Source: Chromera velia (taxonomy: Eukaryota; Sar; Chromeraceae). From it: a DNA stretch of 54,864 nucleotides. The stretch spans positions 1 through 54,864 of the forward strand of contig JAHBMJ010000141.1 of assembly GCA_018398765.1 (NCBI GenBank), in the 5' to 3' direction. The notes below the pieces were generated by a model. It saw only the letters and a program-made list of their open reading frames with translations, searched no databases and was not told the DNA's origin. Made by a program: the position numbers and the translations under genes. Of this stretch, positions 20,557 to 30,919 are shown in pieces (the stretch's first letter is position 1; every line of letters begins with the position of its first letter).

Positions 20557-22005
20557 GGGGGGATGAGAAAGCCTGCATGCCAGTCGGATTGATTCGCTCT
20601 AACTTGCTTTATCGATAGAATGGACCTTCTTAAGACAGTCGGCTATAGCTTTGGAACCGCTTCTAGGCAGGATTGTGCACAATAGCAACACCATATCCTT
20701 CATTTTCTTCTCATTATCAGAAGTGCCCCTCCCGGTTGCACCTGCAACGCGTTGTGCAATCTGTATTCTTATATCAATGGGCGCTTTCTGCTTCGCAATT
20801 TCGTACAGTTCTTTCAGCCTGTTCCGTTTCCTTTCTGTATCTTTACACTCCGTCCGGACATGAACCTCATCTTTGATCATATGCGAGGGGGACAAACATT
20901 TATCGCACAGCCGTTCTGGTTGGGTTCTATCTATATCCCCCCCTGTGAGAGCTCTGAAAAACATATGGAAGCCTGCAGAGGACTGCAGTAGACTCTTTGG
21001 CAGAGGTTTAACACTGCACTCTATCATTTCACTTCTCGGACGCCATTTCCTTTCACACAGAAGGTGCATGGCCAAACGCTGTCTGGTCGGATTCTCTGAC
21101 TGGAAAGGGGAGAGATTCGCAAGGCGGAGGAAAATTCCATCTCTGTCTCTAACGTTTCTAATTTCTTCTTTCAACCAGTCGGACAGCCAGGCACCCTCCA
21201 CGATCTTTTTTGCTGCCCTTTTCCTTCTGCTCTTGCCCTTTCTTTTAAACTTATCCCCCACCATGCTTGGCAATGGAGGCCACAAAAGGGAGCAATCTAA
21301 TGGAACGGCCAGCCATTTTACTGTCTTAACGAAGGGTTCGCACGAGCCAGCCAAGCACTCATTCCACACTGCCCGGGGTAGAGGACGGTCGATCGATTTG
21401 ATGCATTGGATAAAGCCCCCACTCAACTTACCAAATAGAGAACTGAATGGCTCAAGAGAGAGAGAGAGAGAGAAGGGAAGGCGAAACAAAGGAGTGATAA
21501 GAGAGACCAAAACAACATCGAACAAAACGTAACTGTAAAGCATCGAGGCAGGCAACATCTGTTTTTCTCAGCGGGATTGTTTTCAGTCCATACAGTGCGA
21601 CTGGCAGCCAGAGAACCTTGAACAAAGTAATTTTAGAAAAGGAAAAGACAAAGCCCAAAGAAGAGAGAGTACCAAACACAGCCCTCAGTGCCTTCTCTGC
21701 CACCTCAATGCGGGCTTCGACTGTCTTGCTAAGGTCCCCGCCCTCAAAAACCCAGTTGCCCAAATACTTATATTTACTCACCGCTTCTACTGGTCTACCT
21801 TCATAAAGAAAAGGGGTCCGGGGCACTAGGTCGGGGTGGGGGGAGGAGAGACGCATAACTTTTATCTTTTTTAAATTCACCTTCAGGCCGTGCTCCTTAC
21901 AATAGTCCTCGAGGCGAGACAGACGTTTCTGCAAGTCTGAAGCATTGTGGGCAAACAGAACAAGGTCATCAGCGTACCCGATGCTTTCGATTAAAACGTC
22001 AGACA
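20557..22005 (-). pseudogene. LINE (non-LTR) reverse transcriptase remnant, 3' half of ORF2
   Basis: On the minus strand, from about 22000 downwards, the frame reads ESIGYADDLVLFAHN (YADD catalytic box), then KVNLKKIKVMRLS, KYKYLGNWVFEGGDLS and ALRAVFGTLSSLG, the thumb region typical of LINE polymerases. A frame change occurs at the (CT)n run near 21455-21470. The second frame (21558 down to 20599) carries a C-terminal LPKSLLQSSAGFHMFF and the Cys/His motif CDKC followed by HVRTEC, as in many LINE ORF2 C-termini. The 5' part, including any endonuclease, is missing; the remnant stops at AT-rich DNA near 22005. Confidence 0.82.
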
Positions 22006-22419
22006 GTTAATATTAATTATATTAAGTGATATTAACATCAAACATGATCATATTAAGTGATATTATAGTTTTATATATATTTTTACAGCGTTATACAACG
22101 TTACATTAAGTTGGAATATGTAAAACACTTTTTAAATTAAAGATATAAAGTGTGTTTATTTTGTGTTGTTTCTGTCTGAAACATAATATTCAAAAGCTTG
22201 ATTCAACATGACCTAGAACATGACATTCAAAAAGTTGATTTTTACTACTAAGTGTGATCAAAAGTCAGCAGTTTTTAAATGAAAAACATTATTTTTACAG
22301 GAATAAACTTAATTTTTTAGTCTGTGCTGTCAATAATCCTCTGAGTAGGTTTCTAACCTAAACCTAACCTAAAACCTGAACTAACCTTAACTTAAGCCTC
22401 CTAACCTAACCTAACATAA
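22006..22419. other. AT-rich spacer with AACCTA repeats
   Basis: Very AT-rich DNA (ATTAAGTGATATTA occurs twice, near 22022 and 22051) grading into a degenerate AACCTA-type tract at 22352-22420, similar in flavour to that at 10285-10355. No gene. It separates the truncated ends of two retroelements. Confidence 0.6.
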
Positions 22420-23835
22420 TTAGATACCCTGTGACCCCCACTCAAATGAACATGGTTTAATTACTCTTTCTGCCTGCAGGTCAGTGATGATTTCATTCAC
22501 TTCTTCCCTCAGAGCGTGGGACACTGGTCTAGGCTTCTGAAAGACAGGATCAGCTCCCTGCGTATCGACTTCCACTTCGATTCCCTTGAGGGTGCCTGCC
22601 TGTTCCTTTGCTGGGAAGAGTTTTATATACTTAAGGAGTAGGTTTCTCAGCTGCTCCTTTTGCTCTTGATTGAGCTGATCATTCTTTTCTCCGGCTTCTT
22701 CTATTTGTTTCTTTGCTTCTGCTTCCTCCTTCTTTTCTTCTTCTGCTTTCTTTTCTCTTTCATCCTTCTTTCCCTCCATTGATGCTTCCTTCTCTGATGC
22801 TTCTTTTGAGCCCTTTTGGATAAGATCAGAACAAATAGACACAAACGCAACGGGCAAACTGCCTGGGAGGGTGTAGTCGTGGCAGGTGGTATTTACAGCA
22901 ATCACAGACACCTTCCTGTCATGCACCTTGCTGATGGTATTTGCAATCAAAATTCCTGCAGGCAACTCCATCTGGGTGGGTTCGACATAGACATTTACGC
23001 CATCAGGTATGAGAGACTCACAGGCAGGAGGGAGGGAGAGATAGAGAGGAGAAGCTTGTCTTTCAGTAAGTGGAGTAGAAGAGGGAGTCACCACCAAAAC
23101 CAAAAAGACCTGCTTGGACTTCTCCAATTTTGAAATAGGAGAGAGAGGAAGAGAGAAAGCTTCCTTTCTAGACGTTTTCCTCAATTTCAGCCTATCTGGT
23201 TGAAAGAAGATTCCTTCAGCATGAGCATTCAACCAGTCCTTTCCTAATATGCATATATGACTGAGTACAGGAGAAACATGAAACTGCCATTTACACCCTT
23301 CACCAAAAAAGAATTTCAATGTAACTACTCCTTTTGTTTCCATTTCTTTTCCCCCTTCCCCTTCAATCTGGATGGCTGAAGGAAAAACCTTCAACTGTGG
23401 GTTTTCCATTTTTAGTTGTTCTTTTGTAGCCTCGCTGATCAAACTAACATCTGCCCCTATGTCCACAAGCGCAGCCACAATCACCTTTCTTTCAAGCGGG
23501 AGGAGCAGTCCTACTCGTGTAGCTATAGAAGATAAATGAACATGTACTACTTTCTTCTTGTTCACATTGGTGCTTCTTTCTTCGTCTTTCTGTTTCTTTT
23601 CAGGTACAGCAAGCATATGAGCAATCTCGTGGATTTCTTCCTTTCGGTTGCTATCCTCCTTTCGGTTGGTTCGAACGCCTACTACACCTTCATTCAATGC
23701 AGAAGAAAGCACGGAATCAATCTTCCTTTCTTTTTGCTCTTGCACCTCACCCGGATCAAAAAACACTTCATGTATGGGTCTTTTCCAAGAGAGAACAATT
23801 GAAAGCAAGATGTTCTTCCTTTCAGGAGGAGCCAT
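22420..23835 (-). pseudogene. Protease plus N-terminal edge of reverse transcriptase
   Basis: 471-codon frame starting MAPPERKNILL. Residues around 120-140 read VIVAALVDIGADVSLIS, a retropepsin active site with Asp retained (D-I-G-A), and ICILGKDWLNAHAEGI is the matching downstream strand. After a charged coiled-coil segment (KKDEREKKAEEEKKEEAEAK) the frame reaches VFQKPRPVSHALREEVNEII and ERVIKPCSFEWGS, the start of Gypsy reverse transcriptase just before its first conserved strand. It stops there (TAG-equivalent near 22420), so polymerase, RNase H and integrase are lost. Confidence 0.8.
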
Positions 23836-23875
23836 TTGAAATAAGTAGATCTGCAGAGGCTCCTATTCTGCAGAC

Positions 23876-24300
23876 CTAACCATATTTTTGCTGATTTCTA
23901 TTCATCAATCGACTGTCCCCTCTTTTATTGAACCCCTTGCCCAAAATTGGTTGTCTGTTTCCTCCTGTCTTGATATCAGGTTTAAGGCCAGGAGGCGGAG
24001 CGGGAAGCGCAAGCATTCCTTTTTGTGGAGGAGAAGGAAGCGCCAGCATTCCCCTTTGCTGGCCAACCTGTGGGAGGGGTCGAGCAGACTGAGAATATGG
24101 CAAAAGAGGAGCAGTTCGCCCTTGAACAGCGAAGAAGGGATTTGCTGGTAAGTCATCTTGTCTTTCTCTCCACCTCGGGTATCGTGGTTCGAAAGTTTGG
24201 TCACATAAAAAGTTAGGTTTTTCGTCCCACCGAGGTCGGGTTTGTCTATCTGTTAGAGGGAAGAAACCTGGTCTTTTTTAAGCATTCCTTAGGCCCTGTG
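23876..24300 (-). pseudogene. Gag C-terminal Pro-rich linker of second element
   Basis: The frame ending at about 23876 encodes repeated QRGMLALPSPP and KGMLALPAPP motifs and a basic segment. No CCHC knuckle is visible. It sits between the capsid remnant and the protease frame, as expected for the C-terminal part of Gag. Confidence 0.5.
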
Positions 24301-24613
24301 GTCTACTGTAGAGATGTGCCGCCAGTCTGGGTATTCCAAAAGGAGAAGGGGCAGCCTGCCTTCGATAGTCATCTCTCTTTTTCGTGAGACATGCTGCACT
24401 GTCGTGACCTTACTTAAAGTAATATTCACATATTATAAACGGAGAGAGTGTGTATCCATCTGCTGTGTGTGGAGCTTGTCATCTACACTTGTCACAGTTC
24501 ATTCTCTGCTCTTGCACTGCAGTAGTACTATTAACGATAGCATTCACCAGGGCTGCTATGTCCATTTGCACTGCGTCTTCTTCTCTTGGTAGCAGGTCTT
24601 GTCTTTGTGTCGA

Positions 24614-24982
24614 TTATGTGGCTGTCTGACCCTCATTTCCCCCCGTAACCACAGTACTAACTTTTAAACCTCCTTTTTCTTCACTATCACTACTGCAGGT
24701 GTTGCTAATGATTGCACTAAGTCTACTGACTTCTTTTAATAGGGCTGAAAAGGTGAGATAGTTTTCTTGTAAGTGCATTCTGATGGTAGATTCTCGGAGA
24801 CCTCTGTTGAACACAGTTATGGCTTCCTTGGAATTGATGGACAAATTTGCTCCCTCACAAAAGCGTTGAAATCTTTCTGCATACTTATCTATGGACTCGT
24901 GCTCGAGCTGCTTTATCTGATAGAGGGTGATCCGTATGTTTTTTGCTTCATTTTTGTTGATGAAATACATATCTAAGAACAA
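24614..24982 (-). pseudogene. Gag capsid region of second element
   Basis: 122-codon frame with YAERFQRFCEGANLSINSKE, then ITVFNRGLRESTIRMHL, fitting the retrotransposon Gag capsid consensus. The frame differs from that of the N-terminal Gag segment upstream, so at least one indel separates them. Confidence 0.75.
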
Positions 24983-25305
24983 GGTTTTGACTCAGAGGTC
25001 AAACAGATTTTGGATGGCTGGCCTGTTGGCAAAAGGAAGTCTGTTATACCATTGACGAGCAGATCTTTACAGAGCAGAGGGAAAGTAGACATCTCTGACT
25101 GCCATGAATGTCCAACTGCAGGACAAAGCAAGCATCTCGAACGAGTTCCAAAAGGTGGGAGCAGTCACCCGATCCCCGTGGAAGTGAGGTAGGTCGACAG
25201 AGATTTTTGGATTTACCGTCCCTTGGGAAGTAGCACCTTGTTCAACTACACTTACAGTGTAACTGAATTCACACGCCTTTCTTGATTAGAGAAAGCGTTG
25301 TGTGT

Positions 25306-25845
25306 CTATCTGGTCGGTTCGATAGATAAAGGCACTGATGCTGCTACTGCTGCCTGTCTCTCTGTATCCCTGTTTACCACATTATTTCTCTCTTGTCTAT
25401 CTACCATGAAGACGAGGTCATACGTTCCGTCTTGTCTGGGTTGCAGAAGAACTCCTTGTCTTTCTAGTTCGTTCTTTACTTCTTGAGAAATGGCAGTTTG
25501 TATTAACCCTGGTGCGTTGTGGATAGCACCTGATGCATTCATACCCATTGAGTTGCCCTCTTGATTCTGTCATTGCTGATCATGTTGATTATTTTGCTGT
25601 AGGCCTAATGGCTGAGCTTGCTCATCTACCTGTCCTTCAAGTACACCGGCCTCTTCGGCTGCTGCATGGTTAGCTAGGGGAGGGGGATCATTCACGGATT
25701 CTGGCTGAGGGCCTGCAGGTGCTGCAGGTGGAGTGGCCTTGGCTTTTGGATGAGCTTTTACTTTCGCTTTCGCCTTTGCTTTTACTTTTGGTTGTGCAAG
25801 CCCTTTGGCCTTAGGCTTGATTACCTTCTTAGCTTTTGGTGGCAT
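25306..25845 (-). pseudogene. Gag N-terminus of second element, very basic, one nonsense codon
   Basis: ATG at 25845 opens a frame that begins MPPKAKKVIKPKAKG and continues as Lys/Ala-rich repeats, then a Gln-rich acidic part, to a TGA at 25570-25572. The same frame resumes and runs to 25306 with QEVKNELERQGVLLQPRQDG. The Lys-Ala start is histone-H1-like and probably binds nucleic acid. Confidence 0.65.
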
Positions 25846-25846
25846 T

Positions 25847-26155
25847 CTATAAACGGCACGAAAGGCAGTCTCTTACGGGGCAAATGTACTGTCCTGGGGG
25901 CTTGACGTACGGGGGAAGGTATTTGGAATAGATTGACATGAACCTCTCTTGACTGATAGTATCTAGTGTAAGGGCTTGGTGTGTTCTTTCTGAGAGACGG
26001 TGGTGTGCTTTCAGGAAAGCAGTTTGTTGATCAAGAAGAAAGATCCGGAAACCCTGTATGCTACGAGTGAACTTGTAGTTCTCTTCTATAGTCTGGTCTG
26101 CAATTACCTGGGCTTTCTCTATATATCGGGTCAGTGAAGTTACAGTCAGCAGCAC
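25847..26155 (-). CDS. 102-codon frame ending 1 nt before the Gag start
   Basis: Begins MLLTVTSLTRYIEKAQVIAD, is helical in appearance, and ends CPVRDCLSCRL-stop. Its TAG is separated from the Gag ATG by a single base (TAGaATG). It could be an upstream leader frame allowing termination-reinitiation, or part of an ancestral longer Gag. No domain is recognised. Confidence 0.4.
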   Translation of the reverse strand: MLLTVTSLTRYIEKAQVIADQTIEENYKFTRSIQGFRIFLLDQQTAFLKAHHRLSERTHQALTLDTISQERFMSIYSKYLPPYVKPPGQYICPVRDCLSCRL

Positions 26156-26990
26156 TACAATACAGAACAGAATCTGAGATCGGAGTCTTGCTTGGAACCT
26201 AAATTTTTTTTTCTTTTTTTTTTTAGAGAGCTTCGCTGTCAGGTCAGGTTTTCGTGGAAGCGAAAGTTTTCACAAGGAAAGCAGGAGAGTTGCTTCTTGT
26301 CTGTGAACGTTTTGGGCAGAGCTTCGCTATAAAGCTTGGTTTCTGTCAGAGCACAGGGTTTTGTACAAAGTAGCAGAAGGGGCTTGATCCTCTGCGGGTC
26401 TCTTCTTTTGGTCAGAACGGGCAAAAGACGTGCAAAAGAGTAGGGGTGAAAGAAAATCGGTGGGTCACTAGTCTATTCAGCAAGAGGGGAAAACCGGACA
26501 GCACTGGGTCCAGATAGGCTACTCTTTTCCACGTTTTGGCAGAGTCCACCCTGAACGAGGACAGGCAGAGAGGCATGGGGACAGCTAAGTTGAGTAAAGT
26601 CAGGTGAGGTTGCACGAAGAGAGTTCGGAGATGTCTGTTTTGAAAAGAGAGAAAAAGCCTAAAGTACTCAATTCTTTCCTTTCTTCTTTTCCTTGGGTTT
26701 CCGGTAAGGAAAAGAGTCTCTTGCGTCGCCTGGATAAGCAGAAAAGGAATAGTTTGACTTCGGATTCGGTTATATTTGCTGGAGTGAAGAAGAGAAGGTT
26801 GCTTTCCGTTTGCTCCACTCAGTGAGACATGATTGGTCTCTTGAGCTTCGGTGTCACCACGTGTTAAGAGCTACTGGAAGCCCTTAGAATAGACAAAGGG
26901 AAGTGGCGCTAGTCAGACTCCAGTGAGGCTCCAAGATAGTCTAAGTGTCTGAAGAGTCAGAGGTTAAGTTCAAGAAAGTTCAATCTATGG
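26156..26990. other. Probable leader/LTR region of the second element
   Basis: No gene is supported. This stretch directly upstream of the second element's frames should contain its 5' leader and LTR, but there is no partner copy in the window with which to define boundaries. Confidence 0.35.
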
Positions 26991-27224
26991 CGCTAGGGTT
27001 GATCGCTTATTAATCGATTTCACGTCAATATCGAGTGCAGATCTTCGCGTTTTTGCTCAACTTTGGAGGTTGGCTTCAGAGAGGCAATTCTGACGGTGTC
27101 GGACCTCCCGAGATGACCGACAACCTCGAAGGTCCTCTCGGAGAAATCTCGATTTCAATTTTTCTTGCGTGATCCGATTTTGTAGATACGACAGTTCATT
27201 CAGACTAGGCGATTATTCAACCTC

Positions 27225-27490
27225 AGAGCCGAATAATCGCCGCGCTTAAATTCGAATTCAAACCGCACGGAATTTAACCAGGTAAAATCGGGTATTCTGA
27301 GTATGCACCGCACGGTATTCGGATATTTCGAATTCAGACCGCGCACTATTCGGTTTTTGGCTTGACGGTTATTCGAATTCACAGACCGCGCACTTTTTGA
27401 CGTCTCGATTTCTGACCGCGCTTCTTTCTTCTTTCGATTTAAGACCAGGTCTTATTCGGTTCTATCGATTTTAGACCGCGTTTTATTTGG
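27225..27490. repeat. Degenerate array with ACCGCGC/ACCGCAC core
   Basis: On the plus strand the core (A/G)ACCGC(G/A)C recurs about eight times at irregular spacing of roughly 30-60 bp, usually preceded by TCGAATTCA or TCGATTT and followed by TATTCGG or similar. It lies just downstream (in minus orientation) of the tRNA-like sequence, so the two may belong to one repeat family. Confidence 0.65.
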
Positions 27491-27509
27491 ATGCATAGAT
27501 TTTGGAATT

Positions 27510-27585
27510 CTGCCGATGGTGGGACTCAAACCCGAGACCTCTCGGTCCGAGCCTCTCGTCCTAACCACTAGGCCAAGGAGGCTGG
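27510..27585 (-). other. tRNA-like sequence with A-box and B-box (pseudo-tRNA or SINE head)
   Basis: On the minus strand TTGGCCTAGTGGTTAGGA fits a tRNA A box/D-arm and, about 35 nt later, GGGTTTGAGTCCC fits a B box/T-arm. T33 and a possible CGG anticodon can be placed, but only three acceptor pairs form and the anticodon and T stems contain mismatches. It is therefore unlikely to be a functional tRNA gene. A tRNA-derived SINE head or decayed tRNA gene is more likely. Confidence 0.55.
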
Positions 27586-27599
27586 GTCCTGACTAAAGG

Positions 27600-28690
27600 A
27601 TCGTGTTTGCCTGGTTCTTCTCTTTCCTTATCTTTTTACTTCTTTTTATCTTTATTTTCAATTGTTCAGTCTTGTCTCTTGGTCTAAGTAAAATGTTAAA
27701 TTCTTTGCACCTTTTCTTATTATTTTCTATCATTTTCCAATACTTTTTCATTTTATTTTCTAATACTTTTGATATCACTTTCTCATACTTTTTCTATTAT
27801 TTTTCTTTCTTTAATCTTTTTCTTTAAACTTCATTTTCTTCTATGTTTAGACTAGCACATAGCACCTGTCAAAAGCAAAATCCTTACCACCTTCCCCCAG
27901 TACCTTTTGTCTTCTTTCACGCACTCGAACACACGGTATGTGTGGATGGCCCCCGCGACCATCCATATGGAAGAGGGAAAATGTTTTGCTTGCCTTACCC
28001 ACCCTACTCTAGTTTGGGTCAGCCATGTGTTAGGGCGCGGCATCGCAAGCCCCCCTAATGCCAACCGGCAGCTCAAGGAAAATATAACTGCAAAAGGACG
28101 CTGCCTCTATAAACAGGACGGGAAGGCCTTCCAACCCTGCTCCTTTCCGTCTGTGAAATACAAATTAAAAAGGAAAACCCGAAGACGCCCACACCCGGCT
28201 AGCGCCCACCGTCCATGCACGCCCCTATGATGTGACGAGCTTCCCCAGGCCGTGCGGAAATCCAAACAAAGAAGAGAGAGAAAGTAAATAAACATATGCA
28301 AATGAACTGCCCTCTCAGGAAGGTGCCCCCGAAGCACCCCTTACCCTTTCATGCATGCTTTGCAGAAATAAACAAAATACAGGAGAGCCACCACACACTC
28401 TTTTAACCTCCTGGGGAGAGGATTTCAAGAAATATAAGTCAAGAAAACTTACGGATATAAAGAAAAGATGGTCGGCTACCGAGCAAGAAGGTCTAGTTTC
28501 CATTTGGGCAGTCACACAGCAATTCAAGAGTTTTTTGTATGAAAGAAATTCTTCGCATATATGAATATATCTCTGTCTGTCACGGTGTCGCCCAAATTGC
28601 AAAATGTGCCCCTCAAGTAACTCGCATAGAGCCGCGATCATAATTACTTCACACATGCTTGCCCTTCAAGTAACTCACATGGAGTTGTAA
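27600..28690. other. AT-rich and anonymous DNA, no supported gene
   Basis: 27600-27840 is a T-rich stretch. A 107-codon plus frame (27907-28230) has no recognisable domain. CTTGCCCTTCAAGTAACTC (28660s) and CCCCTCAAGTAACTCGCAT (28610s) form a short repeat just before the LINE remnant. Confidence 0.5.
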
Positions 28691-28694
28691 GTGT

Positions 28695-30180
28695 ATGCTC
28701 GCACGGTCCCACAATTTAATGATCTATGAAATGTACAGAGAGGTATGGGACAAGGTTGACGGGGACTCTCTACGTTTTTGGGAGGGCACTGGAGTGAAGC
28801 AAGGGGATGCCCTCTCACCTATTTTTTTTCTTTTGTACATAAATAATCTCCTCCGTATGTGTTTTGCAAGCAAAAACGAGGCAAAGCATGCTAACGAGGC
28901 AGTCAAATGAGAGCAGGCAGACATAGAAATGGAAGCGGGTAGTGGAGAGAAGCCAAAAAACGAGCCGGAGCCAGTTTTGCTGGATGATTGTGTCCTGGAC
29001 AGTTTGGGTTATGCTGACGATCTCTGCTTTCTTGCCCATTCCGTCTCAGAACTTCAAAAGAAATTCTCTGCTCTCGAGAAGTATTGCAAAGAATGGAAAG
29101 TTTGACTTACAGTCAATCTGAAAAAGACAAAGATTCTCCGCCTGTTTGCCTCTACATTTGGAGAAAGCTCCGGTTTGGTGGTATATAAAGGGAAAGAGGT
29201 TGAATGGGCAACAGAATACAAGTACCTGGGGTGCCTGTTCTTTAAGGGGGGATGCCTCAGTGAGACAGTTGAATCGCGTATTGCTTCGGCCTTCCGCGCT
29301 CTAGGGGCTGTGTTTGGTCTGATTGCCAGCATGGGTCCTCTCAGTGTAGATGCGTAGATGACTGTTTTTAGAGCGTGTTAGTCCCCTGTTATGCTGTACT
29401 GCCTTAAATGTTTCCCTCTTCATGATGTCGATCTTCTTACAATCGATGCTTTGCAGCTCTGTTTTGTACGCTGGTCTGGCCGTCTGTCTGCTCGCAGTCT
29501 TCGTTTACCCTCCCTGTGTAATAATGTATTTTCGGCCTGCTTCCTGCAAAAGCCCTACTCTGTTTTAGAGTAGCCGACTGGTGGTGCTCGCTCTCGTAAA
29601 CTATACACACCGTTCCCGCTGCAATGTTGCGTGCCTGGAATGGAAACACTTGTCTAAAGTTTTCGAGAGCCTCCTTGTGGCTGCTTCATTGGGCTGGTCT
29701 GGATTTTGTTTGTTCATTGGGGGTGGGAGTGCCGCAACACCCTGGTACCAGCGCACAGTAGCGACGAACAGTTTAAGGCACCGGCTCTCTCTTCTTTAAG
29801 GGTGGAGCTAGACATGCAGTTGTGGAAGAGGTCTGCATGCGGTGGGCAGGGGCTATCGCTTCTTTATATTTCCCTCCTCTTACCAAGCTCACCCCCCTTC
29901 AACAAGCTTTTCCCTCTTCTCATCGCATGTTTGTGTTTCTTCTTTACAACAAATCCGCCTCTAGTCTCTACTCCTTTTCCGCCCTCCCTCGATCTGCTCT
30001 CATAATAACCGATGGCTCTCTGTTCGGTTTCTTACGTCTGCTCTCATTTAATCCATAAGGCGAAACTTTAAGCAATGCTCTGTCTGTTGAATGTAGCGAC
30101 CATAAACTCTGTGTACATGATTTTTGTATTCGGTGTATTGGTGACTTCATGTATAGACTTTCTTCATATACCAACTAGCT
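28695..30180 (+). pseudogene. Second LINE reverse transcriptase remnant
   Basis: Plus-strand frame with VKQGDALSPIFFLLYINNLL (RT motif G-x-x-Q-G-D-x-L-S-P), then DSLGYADDLCFLAHS (YADD box), VNLKKTKILRL and EYKYLGCLFFKGGCLSETV, in the same order as the minus-strand LINE at 20557-22005 and clearly related to it. Stops at about 28908, 29103, 29355 and later, plus frame changes, show it is dead. Sequence to about 30180 probably contains the degraded C-terminal part. Confidence 0.8.
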
Positions 30181-30919
30181 GGATGAAAGAGAATTTCTGC
30201 ACTGCCTAGCACTGTCTGGCTGAGCTGGAATCTATTAATTCAAATGATTGTAACTATCCACTCCCCGGTGCAAGTACATCTGAACTCTTCATCCGTAATG
30301 TCATTCGATCGCTTCTACGCTCGCATCCGGTCTGTTTCTTTGATGCCTGTCTCCCTATTCTAGAAAGTGATTAACTGATCAACTCCACTGGCGACTTAAC
30401 AAACAATAATCATGCATGTATGTGCCCCCCGGGAGCTTTGTATTCCAACTGGGGTTAGGCATCCTCTAATTAACTAAGTAACTTAAGCATACTTCGTGCG
30501 CATTGCAGTGGCCCCCGCCCTATACATACATGTGCACCATGCCTGCGCAAGACATGCCTAAGCTCCATATATATGGGGACGCGGTATGCATGAAAAAACC
30601 CTCAATCATCATGCCTAAGCTCCCGATGGTGTGCATCAATCAATTAAATTTGTAGATCCCCTAAAGGGCCCCCCGAGGCACTCATCCAACTGGTTGGTGT
30701 ATCTCGTGCTATGTTTGTAAATTCAAAAAGTGCCCCCCGCTTCGCTTTCCGGGGCCATTATAGTTTCGGTTTTGAACCCAGAGCTATAGGCTCGAGATGG
30801 CTCGAGTCATCTCGAGTCTGGAATTGTCTGGAACGTTCGGGAAGGCCGTAGTACCGGCCGCTTGGGAACCGCTTGGGATAGATATTAACATAGTCATATG
30901 TTGTAACTGATGTGCTGAA
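30181..30919. other. Anonymous DNA with one dispersed repeat
   Basis: Contains, inverted at 30569-30613, the GATGATTGAGGGTTTTTTCA-type motif with a conserved ACCGCGTCCCCATAT extension that also occurs at 2105-2146. No coding segment is supported. Confidence 0.5.

Larger units (their letters stand above)
22420..26155 (-). mobile_element. Second Gypsy-like LTR retrotransposon, minus strand, truncated in RT
   Basis: Reading leftwards: a small frame, Gag, a Pro-rich linker, protease, then the first residues of reverse transcriptase, where it breaks off at about 22420. Pol is otherwise absent, and I found no paired LTR. The 5' LTR and leader probably lie in 26156-27000, but I could not define their ends. 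Confidence 0.75.

Noticed and set aside
20557-20561. Target-site duplication of the Gypsy element
   Set aside because: Flanks are GGGAG and GGGGG, not identical; G-rich context makes even a partial match uninformative.
27510-27585. A functional tRNA gene
   Set aside because: Only three acceptor pairs form and there are mismatches in the anticodon and T stems, so it is recorded as tRNA-like.
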